Shown: positions 51,774 through 61,528, counted from the stretch's first letter. The stretch: 64,000 bases of DNA from Acetobacter aceti NBRC 14818 (GCF_000193495.2 NZ_AP023410.1:1550001-1614000), one strand, 5' to 3'. The notes: generated by a model not told the origin, from the sequence alone. Program-made: numbers and translations.

Positions 51774-52286
51774 ATGTCCCATCGTACCGTAACAACAGCG
51801 CGAGCGGCCGAGATTGTCGGTGTCGGATACGAGGGATTGCGCTCTTATCTGAAGCGGGGATTGGGCGGCCGTGCAGGAATGTTACCCGGCTTTTATAAGC
51901 CGGGCACCGACATCCACGACGATCCCAACCCGCGTGCGAAGTGGAAGCGTTTCAGTGTTCCTGACCTTTGCCTGTTTCGGATGGCGAAGCTGCTGATCGA
52001 CGCGGGCTTCACCTTTGAAGCCGCGAATTCCGTCGTATCTCAACAGGACCTCTGGTCCGCCTTCGCCCACGACAGGAAGCCTGTTCCTCGGTTGATGGCG
52101 ATCTGGCCGCCTTACGGCGACCACATCATCTACGAACCCGACCAGATGGAACGCCTGAAGAAGGCGCTTGAGGAAGCACCCGAAATCGTGACGCTGATCA
52201 ATCTTGGCGAAGTGCATGCTCATGTCCTGGCTGCACTCGGGAGCGAAGGCAGCCCGCAGGCCGACGCCGAGCAATCGGCGGCATGA
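51774..52286 (+). CDS. MerR-like DNA-binding protein
   Basis: 170 residues. The N-terminus (TTARAAEIVGVGYEGLRSYLKRG) has a MerR-type helix-turn-helix, and FSVPDLCLFRMAKLLIDAGFTFEAA corresponds to the MerR wing-adjacent region. The C-terminal ~80 residues (LMAIWPPYGDHIIYEPDQ, IVTLINLGEVHAHVLAAL) are not a known ligand domain. The ATG at 51774 follows GGAG; the open frame from 51714 includes the promoter. It is probably a repressor of its own promoter. The protein downstream at 52370 may be part of the unit. Confidence 0.65.
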   Translation: MSHRTVTTARAAEIVGVGYEGLRSYLKRGLGGRAGMLPGFYKPGTDIHDDPNPRAKWKRFSVPDLCLFRMAKLLIDAGFTFEAANSVVSQQDLWSAFAHDRKPVPRLMAIWPPYGDHIIYEPDQMERLKKALEEAPEIVTLINLGEVHAHVLAALGSEGSPQADAEQSAA

Positions 52287-52369
52287 GCGGCGTGACACAA
52301 AGCCCGAGTACTGTTCGCCGCCACACCCATTTTGGACTGGGAAGGCGAGCATAACCGATTATCGTAACG

Positions 52370-52657
52370 ATGTCCGGCGATCTGGCGCGCGCCAGAGACG
52401 AACTCACTTCCGTGGCCGATGAACGTCTGAAATATGCGGCGCTCGAACTTCACATGGCGATGGAGTCGCTAACCTATGATCACGCCTTGACCTACAAGGA
52501 CGAGTTTCCGCCCACCGGATACGAGACCTGGCAGCCACGCAAGGTGATGGCGATTGTCAGCGTGGTCGCTGGCGCTGTGCCGTCCGCCCCGGTGGCTCCG
52601 GGGTACCCTGCAGCGCCGCGTTATCCCATGGCACCGGCTTATCCTCCACCCTATTGA
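52370..52657 (+). CDS. Small helical protein with Pro-rich tail
   Basis: 95 residues. The first ~60 are helical and acidic (LARARDELTSVADERLKYAALELHMAMESL), and the end is a Pro/Ala/Tyr repeat (APGYPAAPRYPMAPAYPPPY). It begins 83 bp after the MerR-like gene on the same strand. No family is recognised. Its last 7 bp overlap the last 7 bp of the convergent MFS gene. Confidence 0.5.
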   Translation: MSGDLARARDELTSVADERLKYAALELHMAMESLTYDHALTYKDEFPPTGYETWQPRKVMAIVSVVAGAVPSAPVAPGYPAAPRYPMAPAYPPPY

Positions 52658-53913
52658 GTGGGCCGTTCATGGTCCGTTGAGAGCGGCTGACACATTTCAG
52701 GTGAACGGGACGCTGATATACACAATCCGTTTCCTGTCCCCCGTGGAAGCAATACCAGCAGCCCGATGATACCGACGACCGCAAAGAGCGCGCCGTCGTA
52801 AAATACAGCTGCGTGACCGATATGGTCCCATAATTCTCCGGCGACAATGCTGGCCACCAGTTGGAACAGGCCAACGGTCGCACTATACCAGCCAATCCCG
52901 GTGGCTCGCAGTTCTGGCGGCACGAGATCGGCTGCCAGCGTCTTGCCGATACTGCGTGATATGCCCTGATACAGGCCATAAACGACAAAAAGTACCGGAA
53001 GCAGAATACCATTCCTGGACAGAGCAAAGCCGAGAGACGCGATCAGGAAGATGACGAACGAAAGCAGCAGCATGCTTCTTCGCCCCCATTGATCGGACAG
53101 ATATCCGGCCGGATAGGACACCAGGGCCGCCACCAGGTTGAAGACCGAGTAGAGCAGGATGGTAGCCTGCAAGGACATACCGGCTTCCTGGAGCCGCAAA
53201 ATCAGGAAAGCGTTGCTCGAACAGCCCAGACCGAACAATGCGGTCACCAACAGATATTTCCAATACATGACCGGAAATCGTCCAAGCCCGGCGCCAAGCC
53301 TGGATTGGGCTACCACCGCTTCGGGATTGTCCGTCACGAACAGAACCATGCAAACCGCCAGCAGCCCGGGAATAAGGGCCAGATAGAAAATTGACCGTAT
53401 CCCGACCTGCGGCAGGGAGAGCAGCAATGCCGCCAGCAGCGGACCAAGAAAGGCGCCCGCATTGTCCCCCGCCCCTTCGAGGCCGAACGCCCTGCCCCGT
53501 TTTTTTTCCTCCACCGAAGACGCGATGAGCGCATCGCGCGGTGCCGAGCGCGCGCCCGTCCCCAGCCGGTCCAGCATGCGTGCCCCGAACAGGCCTGTCC
53601 AACTGGTGGAAAGCCCCATCAGGGGCTTGGAAAGTGCTGCCAGAAAATAGCCGATCAGCGCGATCGATTTTCGCTTGCGCAGCCTGTCGGACAGCGCGCC
53701 GGAAATGCCCTGTGCGATATTCTGTGCCGCTTGCGCGCAGCCGTCTATCAACCCGACAATACTGCCCGATGCACCCAGCGTCTGCGTCAGAAAGACTGGC
53801 AGGACCGGATAGAGCATCTCCGTCGAAATATCGGTAAACAGGCTTGCGATGGCCAAAAGGACAACGTTTCGTGAAAGTCCGGTGAAGCAGGCTCGGGGCA
53901 TCCATCGATCCAC
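52651..53913 (-). CDS. MFS transporter
   Basis: 420 residues, 12 predicted transmembrane helices. The motif-A-like loop GALSDRLRKRKSIALIGY and DRLGTGARSAPRDALIA are typical of a group of MFS proteins often found with heavy-metal or stress islands. The start ISTEMLYPVLPVFL is conserved in that group. The substrate is unknown. It lies beside a multicopper oxidase on the same strand, 132 bp away, so a metal-related role is possible but not shown. Confidence 0.85.
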   Translation of the reverse strand: MDRWMPRACFTGLSRNVVLLAIASLFTDISTEMLYPVLPVFLTQTLGASGSIVGLIDGCAQAAQNIAQGISGALSDRLRKRKSIALIGYFLAALSKPLMGLSTSWTGLFGARMLDRLGTGARSAPRDALIASSVEEKKRGRAFGLEGAGDNAGAFLGPLLAALLLSLPQVGIRSIFYLALIPGLLAVCMVLFVTDNPEAVVAQSRLGAGLGRFPVMYWKYLLVTALFGLGCSSNAFLILRLQEAGMSLQATILLYSVFNLVAALVSYPAGYLSDQWGRRSMLLLSFVIFLIASLGFALSRNGILLPVLFVVYGLYQGISRSIGKTLAADLVPPELRATGIGWYSATVGLFQLVASIVAGELWDHIGHAAVFYDGALFAVVGIIGLLVLLPRGTGNGLCISASRSPEMCQPLSTDHERPTQ

Positions 53914-54045
53914 CCATGAAGATTTATCGTCATGAGAGGGAGAAAGCCCTGCTCACCCCACGGTTCCGAGGCCGCGCTCCTTTGTGGTGGGGAGGGGCGG
54001 CCCGCCTATGCTGGCATCACGCTTGGCTCACCGGTGTGAGCGATG

Positions 54046-55497
54046 TCACGCGTAATCGAAGAGCGCCATGAGGCCGAAATCCATGTGAAGCTGCTGATGA
54101 CAATGAAAGAGCGTCGGCCCCGGGTTGTCGGCAACGAAATCGCATTCGAGTTCCTGGAATCCGCCCAGCATCACGACATCCTTGATCACGCCACCGGTTG
54201 GCCTGCCGCCGATCCGGACCAGTTCGAAACTATGCCGGTGCAGGTGCAGCGGGTGGATGTCATCGCTGGCGTTACGGACCCTGAGCCGGTAACGCCGCCC
54301 CTCATGCAGCCTATAGCGCGGCCGCATCGTCTCCATCGAGAAGGCTTCGCCATTGAGGGTCCATTCGTTGAAGCCACCGCGCGCGGCGTTGCGCTTGACG
54401 ATCGTCATCTCGATCGTCTCGTCGGGTGCAATCGTGGCCTGCCCGCTGCCGAAATGCGTGTAATCCCAACGCACTGGTTTGGGCGTAATCCAGACCGGCT
54501 TACCTCTTTGCCCGTCATAGGCAATGACGATGCCCATGCCGCGCCGGCGGTCCTCGTCTGCCAGATCCCCCATGACCCAGATACCCGGTCGATCCATCCG
54601 GACAAGAGCCGAAACACGCTCTGCCGTGCCCAGCCAGAGTACGGGAACCTCGGCCTGCACCGGCACCGGATTGCCATCGAGCGCTATAACCCTGAAGACA
54701 TGTCCGGGCAGGGCAAGGCTACGGATTTCACCCGCACTGCCGTTGAGGACGTGGAACAGCACGCGCTCGCCCTGCTTCACGTGGATAGGCTCTCCATGTC
54801 CCAGGATCTTTCCGTTGATCGTGAAGGCGTCATAACCGACCTCGAAGCCCTTTGCCTTCTCCCTGGCGGCCGCGTCGGCGGTCTTTCCCATCTGCACCAG
54901 TTCAGCGATGGGCGCGCCGGCCAGCGCATCCATCGCCATATCGCCGCCCCGGCTGAAGAACGGTGAGAATTCCTTCAGCACCAGGAAGACCTCGCGATCA
55001 TAGTTACCGGGATTCTCCTTTGGCTCGATATAGAGCGGCCCGACCAGACCGGTATATGTGCCACGATTGAGATCACTGCTCGCCGCGACATGCGTATGAT
55101 AGAAGCGAAAGCCCGACGGCTTCGGCACAAAGTCGATCCGGCGCATGCCGTGCGGCAGTATCGTGGGCGTGCCCTCCTCCGCTGCGCCATCGACATCGCT
55201 GGGGATCGTCTGCCCGTGCCAATGCACAAGTTCCGGCGTGTCGGTATCATTGAAAATATCGACGACGACCCGGCGACCTTCCGTGAGGCGCAGCAGGGGA
55301 CCTGGAAACTGGCCGTTATAAAGCCTGGTTGAAATGATACGATCGGGTGCAAGTTCCACAAGGCCCGTGGCAATCCGCAGCGTATGGTCAGCTTTTCCAC
55401 CTGCGACGGAGCCTGTGCCTCTGGCCCAGCCCGGCACCGTGGCGGCCAACATTGTTGGCCCGGCCAGCATAAGAAATGAGCGGCGATTCAGCGTCAC
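54046..55497 (-). CDS. Periplasmic multicopper oxidase
   Basis: 483 residues. A Tat signal (NRRSFLMLAGPTMLAATVPGW) precedes three cupredoxin domains. The four copper motifs are complete: ELVHWHGQ, FYHTHVA, HPLHLHRHSFE and TLFHCHQQLHMDFGLM; the axial ligand position is Met or Leu in the last. Enzymes of the CopA/CueO/laccase group oxidise Cu(I) or phenols in the periplasm. It diverges from a copper P-type ATPase, 266 bp apart, supporting copper detoxification. No Met-rich CueO insert is seen. Confidence 0.9.
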   Translation of the reverse strand: MTLNRRSFLMLAGPTMLAATVPGWARGTGSVAGGKADHTLRIATGLVELAPDRIISTRLYNGQFPGPLLRLTEGRRVVVDIFNDTDTPELVHWHGQTIPSDVDGAAEEGTPTILPHGMRRIDFVPKPSGFRFYHTHVAASSDLNRGTYTGLVGPLYIEPKENPGNYDREVFLVLKEFSPFFSRGGDMAMDALAGAPIAELVQMGKTADAAAREKAKGFEVGYDAFTINGKILGHGEPIHVKQGERVLFHVLNGSAGEIRSLALPGHVFRVIALDGNPVPVQAEVPVLWLGTAERVSALVRMDRPGIWVMGDLADEDRRRGMGIVIAYDGQRGKPVWITPKPVRWDYTHFGSGQATIAPDETIEMTIVKRNAARGGFNEWTLNGEAFSMETMRPRYRLHEGRRYRLRVRNASDDIHPLHLHRHSFELVRIGGRPTGGVIKDVVMLGGFQELECDFVADNPGPTLFHCHQQLHMDFGLMALFDYA

Positions 55498-55763
55498 AAT
55501 GCTGTCCGATCATGAAGAAACGGCTGCCTTTCTAACGCTCGTAACCATTGGAGGGTTTCAGGGGGAAAACCGAAGGGCCTCAGTACATGCCTTCACCGTA
55601 ATACTGGAAGCCACTTGAAGAGAATCCATTATATTTCGCAGGCGGTTCCAGAGTTGGCCGCCCCATTCTGAGCCTGGCAGAATAATTCGGTGATTTTTTC
55701 TCCTCGTATCCGATCTGGCAAGCGAGTAAGAGAAGATCAGGTGAGTCTATCGGCCTGCATCTC

Positions 55764-57698
55764 GTGCCACCTGCCCTTTCACCGTGGATCCAGTTGGCGC
55801 TCACGCTGCCTATCGTCTGCTGGGCGGGACTGCCGTTCTTCCAGCGTGGCCTCGCCTCACTGCGCACCGGCCATTTCGAAATGTTCACCCTGATCATGTT
55901 CGGTACCGGCGCGGCGTTCGGCTACAGCCTCGCGGCCACGTTCGCACCAGCGGCCTTTCCTGCAACCTTCCGGCAGATGGACGGCACGCTGCCGGTCTAT
56001 TACGAAGCAGCAGGCGTTGTGGTGGCGCTCGTGCTGCTGGGCCAGGTCCTGGAACTGCGCGCCCGCGCCGCAACCGGCAACGCCATCCGTGCCCTGCTCG
56101 ATCTCACGCCGAAGCAGGCGCACCGCGTCGGTCCAGACGGCCACGAGAATGACGTGGCGGTCAAGGGCGTCGTGAAGGGCGACCGGCTGCGCATCAGGCC
56201 AGGCGAGTCCGTTCCGGTTGATTGGTTGGTGATCTCCGGCGCATCCAGCGTGGATGAGTCGATGATCACTGGCGAGCCTGCGCCAGTAACGAAAAAACCC
56301 GGCGACCCGGTTACGGGGGGCACCATCAATGGCACTGGCAGCCTGGAAATCGAGGCACAGGCCGTAGGCAGCGACACCATGCTGGCCCGCATTGTAAAGA
56401 TGGTCGCGGCCGCGCAGCGCTCGCGCGCGCCGATCCAGACCGTGGCCGACCGAATATCGGGCTGGTTTGTGCCGCTGGTGCTGGCCATCTCCGTGCTGAC
56501 CTTCATTGTCTGGTACGCTATGGGCCCTGCGCCGCGCTTCGGCCATGCGCTGCTCAACGCCATATCGGTCCTGATCATCGCCTGCCCCTGCGCGCTGGGT
56601 CTGGCCACGCCGATGTCCATCATGGTCGGCACCGGACGCGGAGCGCGCGAGGGCGTTCTGGTCCGCAATGCCGAAGCGTTGCAGGCGCTGGACACGGTGG
56701 ACACGCTGGTGGTGGACAAGACAGGCACGCTGACGGAAGGGCACCCGCGACTGATCGGCCTTGACGTGACAGAAGGCTGGCAGGACACCGACGTGCTGCG
56801 CCTGGCCGCTTCGGTCGAGGCACAATCGCAGCACCCGCTGGCGCAGGCAGTGGTACGGGCACTGAAGGATCGTCACGGCGATCCCGCGCCGGTCAGTGAT
56901 TTCGCCTCGCAACCCGGTCTTGGTATCAGCGGTACCGTTGACGGCCATCAGGTGGTGATCGGCAATGCCGAGCGCCTGAAGCAGGCCGGTGCTGACACAA
57001 CACGGTTGGAGGCAACAGCCACGGCACGGCGGCAGGGTGGCGCGGGTGTGATGTTCGTGGCGATCGACGGAAAACTGGCAGGGCTGATAGCCGTGGCCGA
57101 TCCCCTGCGGGCGGATACGCAGGCGGCCCTTGCGGCGTTGCACGCGGACGGTCTGCGCATTGTCATGCTCACCGGCGATAACGAGACGACTGCGAAAGCG
57201 GTGGCGAAGGCAGCAGGCCATATCGCGGAAATCCATGCCGGGCTGAAGCCGCAGGACAAGGCGGACATCATCCGGCGTCTGGAGGCGTCCGGCGCGCGTG
57301 TAGCCATGACGGGCGACGGCGTGAACGACGCACCCGCCTTGGCGGCGGCCTCCGTCGGCATCGCCATGGGCACCGGAACGGATGTCGCCATCGAGAGTGC
57401 GGGGATCACGCTGGCGCACGGAAGCCTTGGCGCCCTGGTCCGCGCCCGGATGCTGGCGCATGCCACCATGCGCAATATCCGGCAGAACCTCGCCTTCTCA
57501 TTCCTGTTCAACGGGATCGGCATCCCGGTCGCGGCAGGCGCCCTCTACCCGGTTTTCGGCATGCTGCTCTCGCCCATGATCGCGGGCGCCGCCATGGCCC
57601 TGTCATCCGTCACGGTCGTCACCAATGCGCTCAGGCTCGGAAAAGAGCCGGTGGTGGCAATGCACCCTACGGCCCCACACCATGCTGGTTCCATATAG
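55764..57698 (+). CDS. Copper-type P1B ATPase lacking its N-terminus
   Basis: 644 residues. From the second helix on it is a normal Cu+-exporting ATPase: TGE in [16 protein letters not shown] in [19 protein letters not shown] in [14 protein letters not shown] in [10 protein letters not shown] and GDGVND in [13 protein letters not shown]. The metal-binding N-terminal domain and the first transmembrane helix are absent: family similarity begins at [12 protein letters not shown], a few codons after the GTG. The GTG at 55764 lacks a clear ribosome-binding site. An odd number of helices would disturb topology, so activity is doubtful. It diverges from the multicopper oxidase gene. Confidence 0.8.
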   Translation: MPPALSPWIQLALTLPIVCWAGLPFFQRGLASLRTGHFEMFTLIMFGTGAAFGYSLAATFAPAAFPATFRQMDGTLPVYYEAAGVVVALVLLGQVLELRARAATGNAIRALLDLTPKQAHRVGPDGHENDVAVKGVVKGDRLRIRPGESVPVDWLVISGASSVDESMITGEPAPVTKKPGDPVTGGTINGTGSLEIEAQAVGSDTMLARIVKMVAAAQRSRAPIQTVADRISGWFVPLVLAISVLTFIVWYAMGPAPRFGHALLNAISVLIIACPCALGLATPMSIMVGTGRGAREGVLVRNAEALQALDTVDTLVVDKTGTLTEGHPRLIGLDVTEGWQDTDVLRLAASVEAQSQHPLAQAVVRALKDRHGDPAPVSDFASQPGLGISGTVDGHQVVIGNAERLKQAGADTTRLEATATARRQGGAGVMFVAIDGKLAGLIAVADPLRADTQAALAALHADGLRIVMLTGDNETTAKAVAKAAGHIAEIHAGLKPQDKADIIRRLEASGARVAMTGDGVNDAPALAAASVGIAMGTGTDVAIESAGITLAHGSLGALVRARMLAHATMRNIRQNLAFSFLFNGIGIPVAAGALYPVFGMLLSPMIAGAAMALSSVTVVTNALRLGKEPVVAMHPTAPHHAGSI

Positions 57699-57978
57699 TT
57701 GGTCCGCTATCGCCTTTTTCTACGATCCATCTTGAAAACGACTGATTATGGCTTGGAAGCCGACCTTCAGCTTTCCTCCCGTTCCAACGTAAGCACTGAA
57801 CGCAACAAATTGCTGATCTTCGTCCCCTGGTAGCCCCTTGATAGGCATCACAGCAGCCGAGAAACTCAAAATTATCGTGAGGAGTCCTCCTCAGCCAGAA
57901 TCCAGAGTGCCAGTCAAATTGTCCAATCAGCCTAATCTCGACGCTCTTAATAAAAGCTGCGAACGCAGCATTACAAAA

Positions 57979-59508
57979 ATGAGTGACGACGAGGCACTCG
58001 AACATATCGGTCGGCTGATAGACGATTCCTGTGATGCTGCATTTGAACGTGGTGCGAAGCGTGCATTGTACTTGCTTGATGAGCTTACAAAGAGACCACT
58101 CCCCGAAGAAACGGCCGTGCTGGCAGAATATTTCCGGGCTAATGCTTGGGCTACGCGATCGCAGATTGCTAATATTCGGCAATCCTGGTCTTGGGAGAGT
58201 GTGGAACTTCAGGAAGAGATGTTGGCGCTCACGCGCGCAGCCAGCCATCCCGGGTTCATGAGGCTCGATAATGGACGGCGCTGCCAGATCCTGACCAATC
58301 GTGCCAATCTGCTCAACGGGGTCGGCCGCTCGATCGATGCTATCGCCGGTTGGGACGAGGCGCTCCGCATCGACCCGCACTTCGCAATGGCTCTCGGTAA
58401 TCGCGGTGCCGGACTTAGGTATTATGCTGGTATGGTCGACGACAATCGAGAGCGAGCTATTCTGGCGCTCCATGCCTATGACAGCCTTTGCAAAGCGGTG
58501 GCGCCGGATGCGATGCATGAGTCTCCTAACTTTCTGCCCGTCGTTGCGCAATTCAAGGAGACGGCCGAGGCTCTTGGAAGAGCGGTCAATGTCGATGCTG
58601 TACGAGCAATGCAGAATCTCGATCAGGGTAAACAGGGCCGATCGAAAGTGGAACGCGCTTATCGTCAGTGGTGCCTCGATAAACGGCTGTTTCTTTGCTC
58701 ATTGAACGATCTCGGATCGTATCTCGCCGCAGCGACCGATGAGCTGATGTTGCCCGGCATTAGGGAGAGGTTCGACGAGCGCCCCGGTGACTATTCACCT
58801 CCTCCGATCATCGGCTTTTTTAGTCAAATGAAACAGGAATACGTCTCGGCGCGCTACATGCTGTTCGAAGGAATGAGTAGCACACGGGTCCATTTCTCCG
58901 ACCGTGGGGTCATGCTCACTAATACGCTAGATTACCCGCTTTATTCACTCGCGAGCGAGAAGGTGCGCACAGCATTTCGTATCGCGTATTCCTTACTCGA
59001 CAAGATTGCATTTTTGATCGACCGCTATTGGAAATTGGGAAAGGTACCCGCGCATATCAGCTTTAAGAATGTCTGGATGGTCGAAAAGAAACAGAGACTG
59101 CTTCCGCAATTCGAAGAATCAAACAATTGGTCTCTACGAGGACTCTATTGGCTCTCAAAGGAACTGTTTGACGATCAACTCAAGCAGACAACGTCCGCAG
59201 ATGCCCGAGAACTCCATGCGATCCGCAACGCTCTTGAACATACCTATCTGCGTGTAAGCATGGGTTGGGCCAAGCCGTTCATGATCGGGCCATCCAGCAC
59301 CAGTAGTTTTGGGATTGCCATTGGGAGCGACGAACTGGAATCGAAGGCGATCCGGGTAATGCAGATTGCGCGGTCGGCTTTGTTTTATGTGTCATTCGCG
59401 ATTAGGCATGAAGAGCGCAAGAAGTTGCGTGATGATTCGGAAGATATGGTTGGATCAATGCCACTTTACTGGTTCGAAGATCGGTGGAAGCGCTATGATC
59501 CGAATTAA
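57979..59508 (+). CDS. TPR protein with C-terminal LA2681-like HEPN domain
   Basis: 509 residues. The middle has tetratricopeptide-like helices (about 85-150; NRANLLNGVGRSIDAIAGWDEAL then DPHFAMALGNRGAGLRYY). The C-terminal ~230 residues resemble the LA2681-like HEPN family, including VRTAFRIAYSLLDKIAFLID and the nuclease motif RNALEH (Arg416-x4-His421). HEPN proteins of this type are predicted ribonucleases in host-virus or intragenomic conflict. No partner nucleotidyltransferase is adjacent. The GC content is lower than in flanking genes, suggesting transfer. The start is uncertain: ATG 57979 is chosen; the frame is open to TTG 57838, and no strong ribosome-binding site is seen. Confidence 0.65.
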   Translation: MSDDEALEHIGRLIDDSCDAAFERGAKRALYLLDELTKRPLPEETAVLAEYFRANAWATRSQIANIRQSWSWESVELQEEMLALTRAASHPGFMRLDNGRRCQILTNRANLLNGVGRSIDAIAGWDEALRIDPHFAMALGNRGAGLRYYAGMVDDNRERAILALHAYDSLCKAVAPDAMHESPNFLPVVAQFKETAEALGRAVNVDAVRAMQNLDQGKQGRSKVERAYRQWCLDKRLFLCSLNDLGSYLAAATDELMLPGIRERFDERPGDYSPPPIIGFFSQMKQEYVSARYMLFEGMSSTRVHFSDRGVMLTNTLDYPLYSLASEKVRTAFRIAYSLLDKIAFLIDRYWKLGKVPAHISFKNVWMVEKKQRLLPQFEESNNWSLRGLYWLSKELFDDQLKQTTSADARELHAIRNALEHTYLRVSMGWAKPFMIGPSSTSSFGIAIGSDELESKAIRVMQIARSALFYVSFAIRHEERKKLRDDSEDMVGSMPLYWFEDRWKRYDPN

Positions 59509-59732
59509 GAAAGACTGCTCCAGCAGGACAATAGTATTATGGTCTGACTGAGTGTCAGGTAATTTAAATTGTGATCCGGAAGCTGACCTTCCGTTATCCC
59601 CCCAAATCTGCCTCTCGCACAGTATCACGGAGACACTTCGCGTCCGCCCATAACAGACCAGTAGATCACTGGCTCTCTACTCCGTTCGTCCGGTCCCCAT
59701 TCATCGCGCAGAGGGGAACCCCTCACCCTCAC

Positions 59733-59978
59733 TCACAGCCCCCCGATGTCCCGACAGATCTGCAGCAGCCCTGCCATCCTCTGCTGAAGCACAGCGCCGA
59801 GGACCATCACCCCTTCCAGCAGCCTCGCCCCCTCGCTGTCAGCCTTCAGGCTTTCCAGCCGCCCGCGCAGCAGGGCATGCTCGATCTCGATCAGACGCAG
59901 CACGTCGTGCAGTCCGGCATGGAGGTCCTCAAGACCGGGAGTATGTGCGGGCGGTGGCAGGAGCGGATCTTCAGGCAT
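59733..59978 (-). CDS. Small coiled-coil protein
   Basis: 81 residues from the ATG at 59978, with AAGGGA 7 nt upstream. A Pro-rich start is followed by heptad-like helices (LHDVLRLIEIEHALLRGRLESL and LEGVMVLGAVLQQRMAGLL). No family is recognised. It diverges from the S24-type repressor gene 142 bp away, and the two may share control from the intervening DNA. Confidence 0.55.
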   Translation of the reverse strand: MPEDPLLPPPAHTPGLEDLHAGLHDVLRLIEIEHALLRGRLESLKADSEGARLLEGVMVLGAVLQQRMAGLLQICRDIGGL

Positions 59979-60120
59979 GATAATCCCTTCGACAGAACGC
60001 CGTTTCTGTGCGAGGATCTGACCATGACGAGTGACGGGTCCCGCAACATTTCGATTCACAGAACTACGCTTTTCCGACTTACATATCAAGCGGGAATCCG
60101 TATAGCGTCCTCATTTTGTG

Positions 60121-60807
60121 ATGAGGACAGAAAGTGTGGCCCGCAAACGCAGACAGAAGCGCAAGCTCATGGATGAACAGATCCGCCTGATGCGCGAGCG
60201 TGGCGAGCGTCTCCGTGAAGCCGCCCAGAGCATCGGCATCACCCACGCCGCAAAAGCGGCCGGCGTCCCCTACACGACCCTGCGGGATTATATGAACGGT
60301 GGCGAGATGAAATTCTCCGCCATCGCTTCACTAGCCCGCGTCTGTGGAGTCTCCCTGGACTGGCTGGCCTTTGGCAGCGGCACAGGCCCCGGAACCGACA
60401 GTCCGGACGGAACAGCCACCGCCACCCGGCAGATTGTCATTCCCTGGCACGACAATCACGAGGACGGCCTGCGGATCGGACGCGACTGGCTGCAGAGCGC
60501 CATCCCCCGGGATCTCTCTGCCCTCTGCCTGATGACCAGCGAGGGCGATGCGATGGAGCCCACGCTGGCCTCAGGCGACCTGGTGATCGTCGACCGTAGC
60601 GTGACGACTGTCACGGCCAGCGCCCTCTATGCGCTGGAAAGCAGCGGTACGCTGATGATCCGCCGCCTCGATCCTCGTCTGGGCGGCGGCGTGCGGGTCA
60701 TAGCCGACAACCACCGCTACCCGCCGCAGGATGTCGAAGAAAACCAGCTGGGCTGCTTCCGGCTGCTGGGTGAAGTTGTGTGGACCGGCGGCGTGCCCCG
60801 GCCGTAA
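60121..60807 (+). CDS. CI-like repressor with inactive S24 peptidase domain
   Basis: 228 residues. The N-terminal helix-turn-helix (ITHAAKAAGVPYTTLRDYMNG, about 40-60) and ASLARVCGVSLDWLAFG are typical of phage-type XRE repressors. The C-terminal half is an S24/LexA-like domain: LMTSEGDAMEPTLASGDLVIVD. The catalytic Ser of GDSMxPT is Ala, and the Lys of the usual VKRL is Arg (LMIRRL), so RecA-stimulated self-cleavage should be impossible. GTG 60118 and GTG 60136 are other possible starts. It precedes a promoter with matching palindromes at 60850 and a run of small genes. Confidence 0.85.
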   Translation: MRTESVARKRRQKRKLMDEQIRLMRERGERLREAAQSIGITHAAKAAGVPYTTLRDYMNGGEMKFSAIASLARVCGVSLDWLAFGSGTGPGTDSPDGTATATRQIVIPWHDNHEDGLRIGRDWLQSAIPRDLSALCLMTSEGDAMEPTLASGDLVIVDRSVTTVTASALYALESSGTLMIRRLDPRLGGGVRVIADNHRYPPQDVEENQLGCFRLLGEVVWTGGVPRP

Positions 60808-60849
60808 CGACCCGGCCGGAAACGACCGGCGAAGAGCTGACTGTCACAA

Positions 60850-60894
60850 AATACGATATTTCGTATTGACGGCAGGCGATATCTCGTAAATTAT
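60850..60894 (+). promoter_or_regulatory. Promoter with two repressor-type operators
   Basis: AATACGA-TATT-TCGTATT (60850-60867) is a perfect 7-bp-arm palindrome; a second copy of its core, CGATATCTCGTA, lies at 60877-60888. Between and under them sit a -35-like TTGACG (60866-60871) and, 17 bp on, AATTAT (60889-60894). Binding at both sites would block the promoter. They lie 43 bp after the repressor stop. Confidence 0.6.
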
Positions 60895-61023
60895 CCCTCC
60901 CATCAGGCATGTAGGGCCAGCGCTTTTCGCCCTTCTGCCATCGGGAGGTCATGATGGTGTCTCTGTCAGTTTTCGATCGCACACCCTGTCGGATCGCGTC
61001 GTTCAGCGTGTTTTCTGTCCGTT

Positions 61024-61215
61024 ATGGCGCAGGAGCACCCTGACATGCTGCTTCTGACAGCCCTTGTCTTCGGGGTCGTGGTGGGCGGGATCATCCTGCT
61101 GGTATACCTGAATAAATTCGGCGACTGGCTCGTCACGAGTGATGTCCTCTCTCCGAGCCTCATCATGATCTGCTCCTATCTGGCGTGCATGTTTCTGTTC
61201 CACCGTCATGACTGA
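61024..61215 (+). CDS. Small two-helix membrane protein
   Basis: 63 residues. Two hydrophobic helices (about 9-28, LLLTALVFGVVVGGIILLVY; about 43-60, LIMICSYLACMFLF) are joined by a short polar loop. No family is recognised. It overlaps the next gene by 8 bp, implying coupled translation, and is the first gene after the operator-bearing promoter at 60850. Confidence 0.5.
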   Translation: MAQEHPDMLLLTALVFGVVVGGIILLVYLNKFGDWLVTSDVLSPSLIMICSYLACMFLFHRHD

Positions 61216-61528
61216 CCGAGAGAGCACGATGCCCCTCAATGACACCATTCTGCAGGCCGGTGAGAGCAGCGTCGATAAAAAGGCTGCCCGCCTTGCCGCC
61301 TATGAAGAAGAATATGGCGCGGAAGAAGCCGCAAACCGCAAGGAACTTCGTGACATGACGTTGTTCTGTGCCTGCGTCTGCGTCATCTGCGGGGTTGTCA
61401 TATCGATCCCCTTTCATCCGGTCATCGTGTTCTGTTTCGGGCTTGCCGCGTGGGTCTATCCCCGCAGGCCGATGCTGGAAAAATGCAGGACCGCAGAAGA
61501 ACGACGGAAGTTCTACGGGCTCGACTGA
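61208..61528 (+). CDS. Small membrane protein with acidic helical N-terminus
   Basis: 106 residues. A charged helix (AARLAAYEEEYGAEEAANRKEL, about 26-47, shown in part) precedes a pair of hydrophobic segments (about 50-82, MTLFCACVCVICGVVISI and VIVFCFGLAAWVYP) and a basic tail. It overlaps the preceding small membrane gene. A second ATG at 61229 is in frame. No family is recognised. Confidence 0.6.
   Translation: MTDRESTMPLNDTILQAGESSVDKKAARLAAYEEEYGAEEAANRKELRDMTLFCACVCVICGVVISIPFHPVIVFCFGLAAWVYPRRPMLEKCRTAEERRKFYGLD

Noticed and set aside
52883-53917. A 344-codon minus-strand frame next to the MFS frame
   Set aside because: Same strand but other frame than the MFS gene; Arg/Gly-rich with no hydrophobic periodicity.
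55857-57461. A 534-codon minus-strand open frame
   Set aside because: Antisense to the copper ATPase, low complexity in Arg/His/Gln, no family pattern; a shadow.
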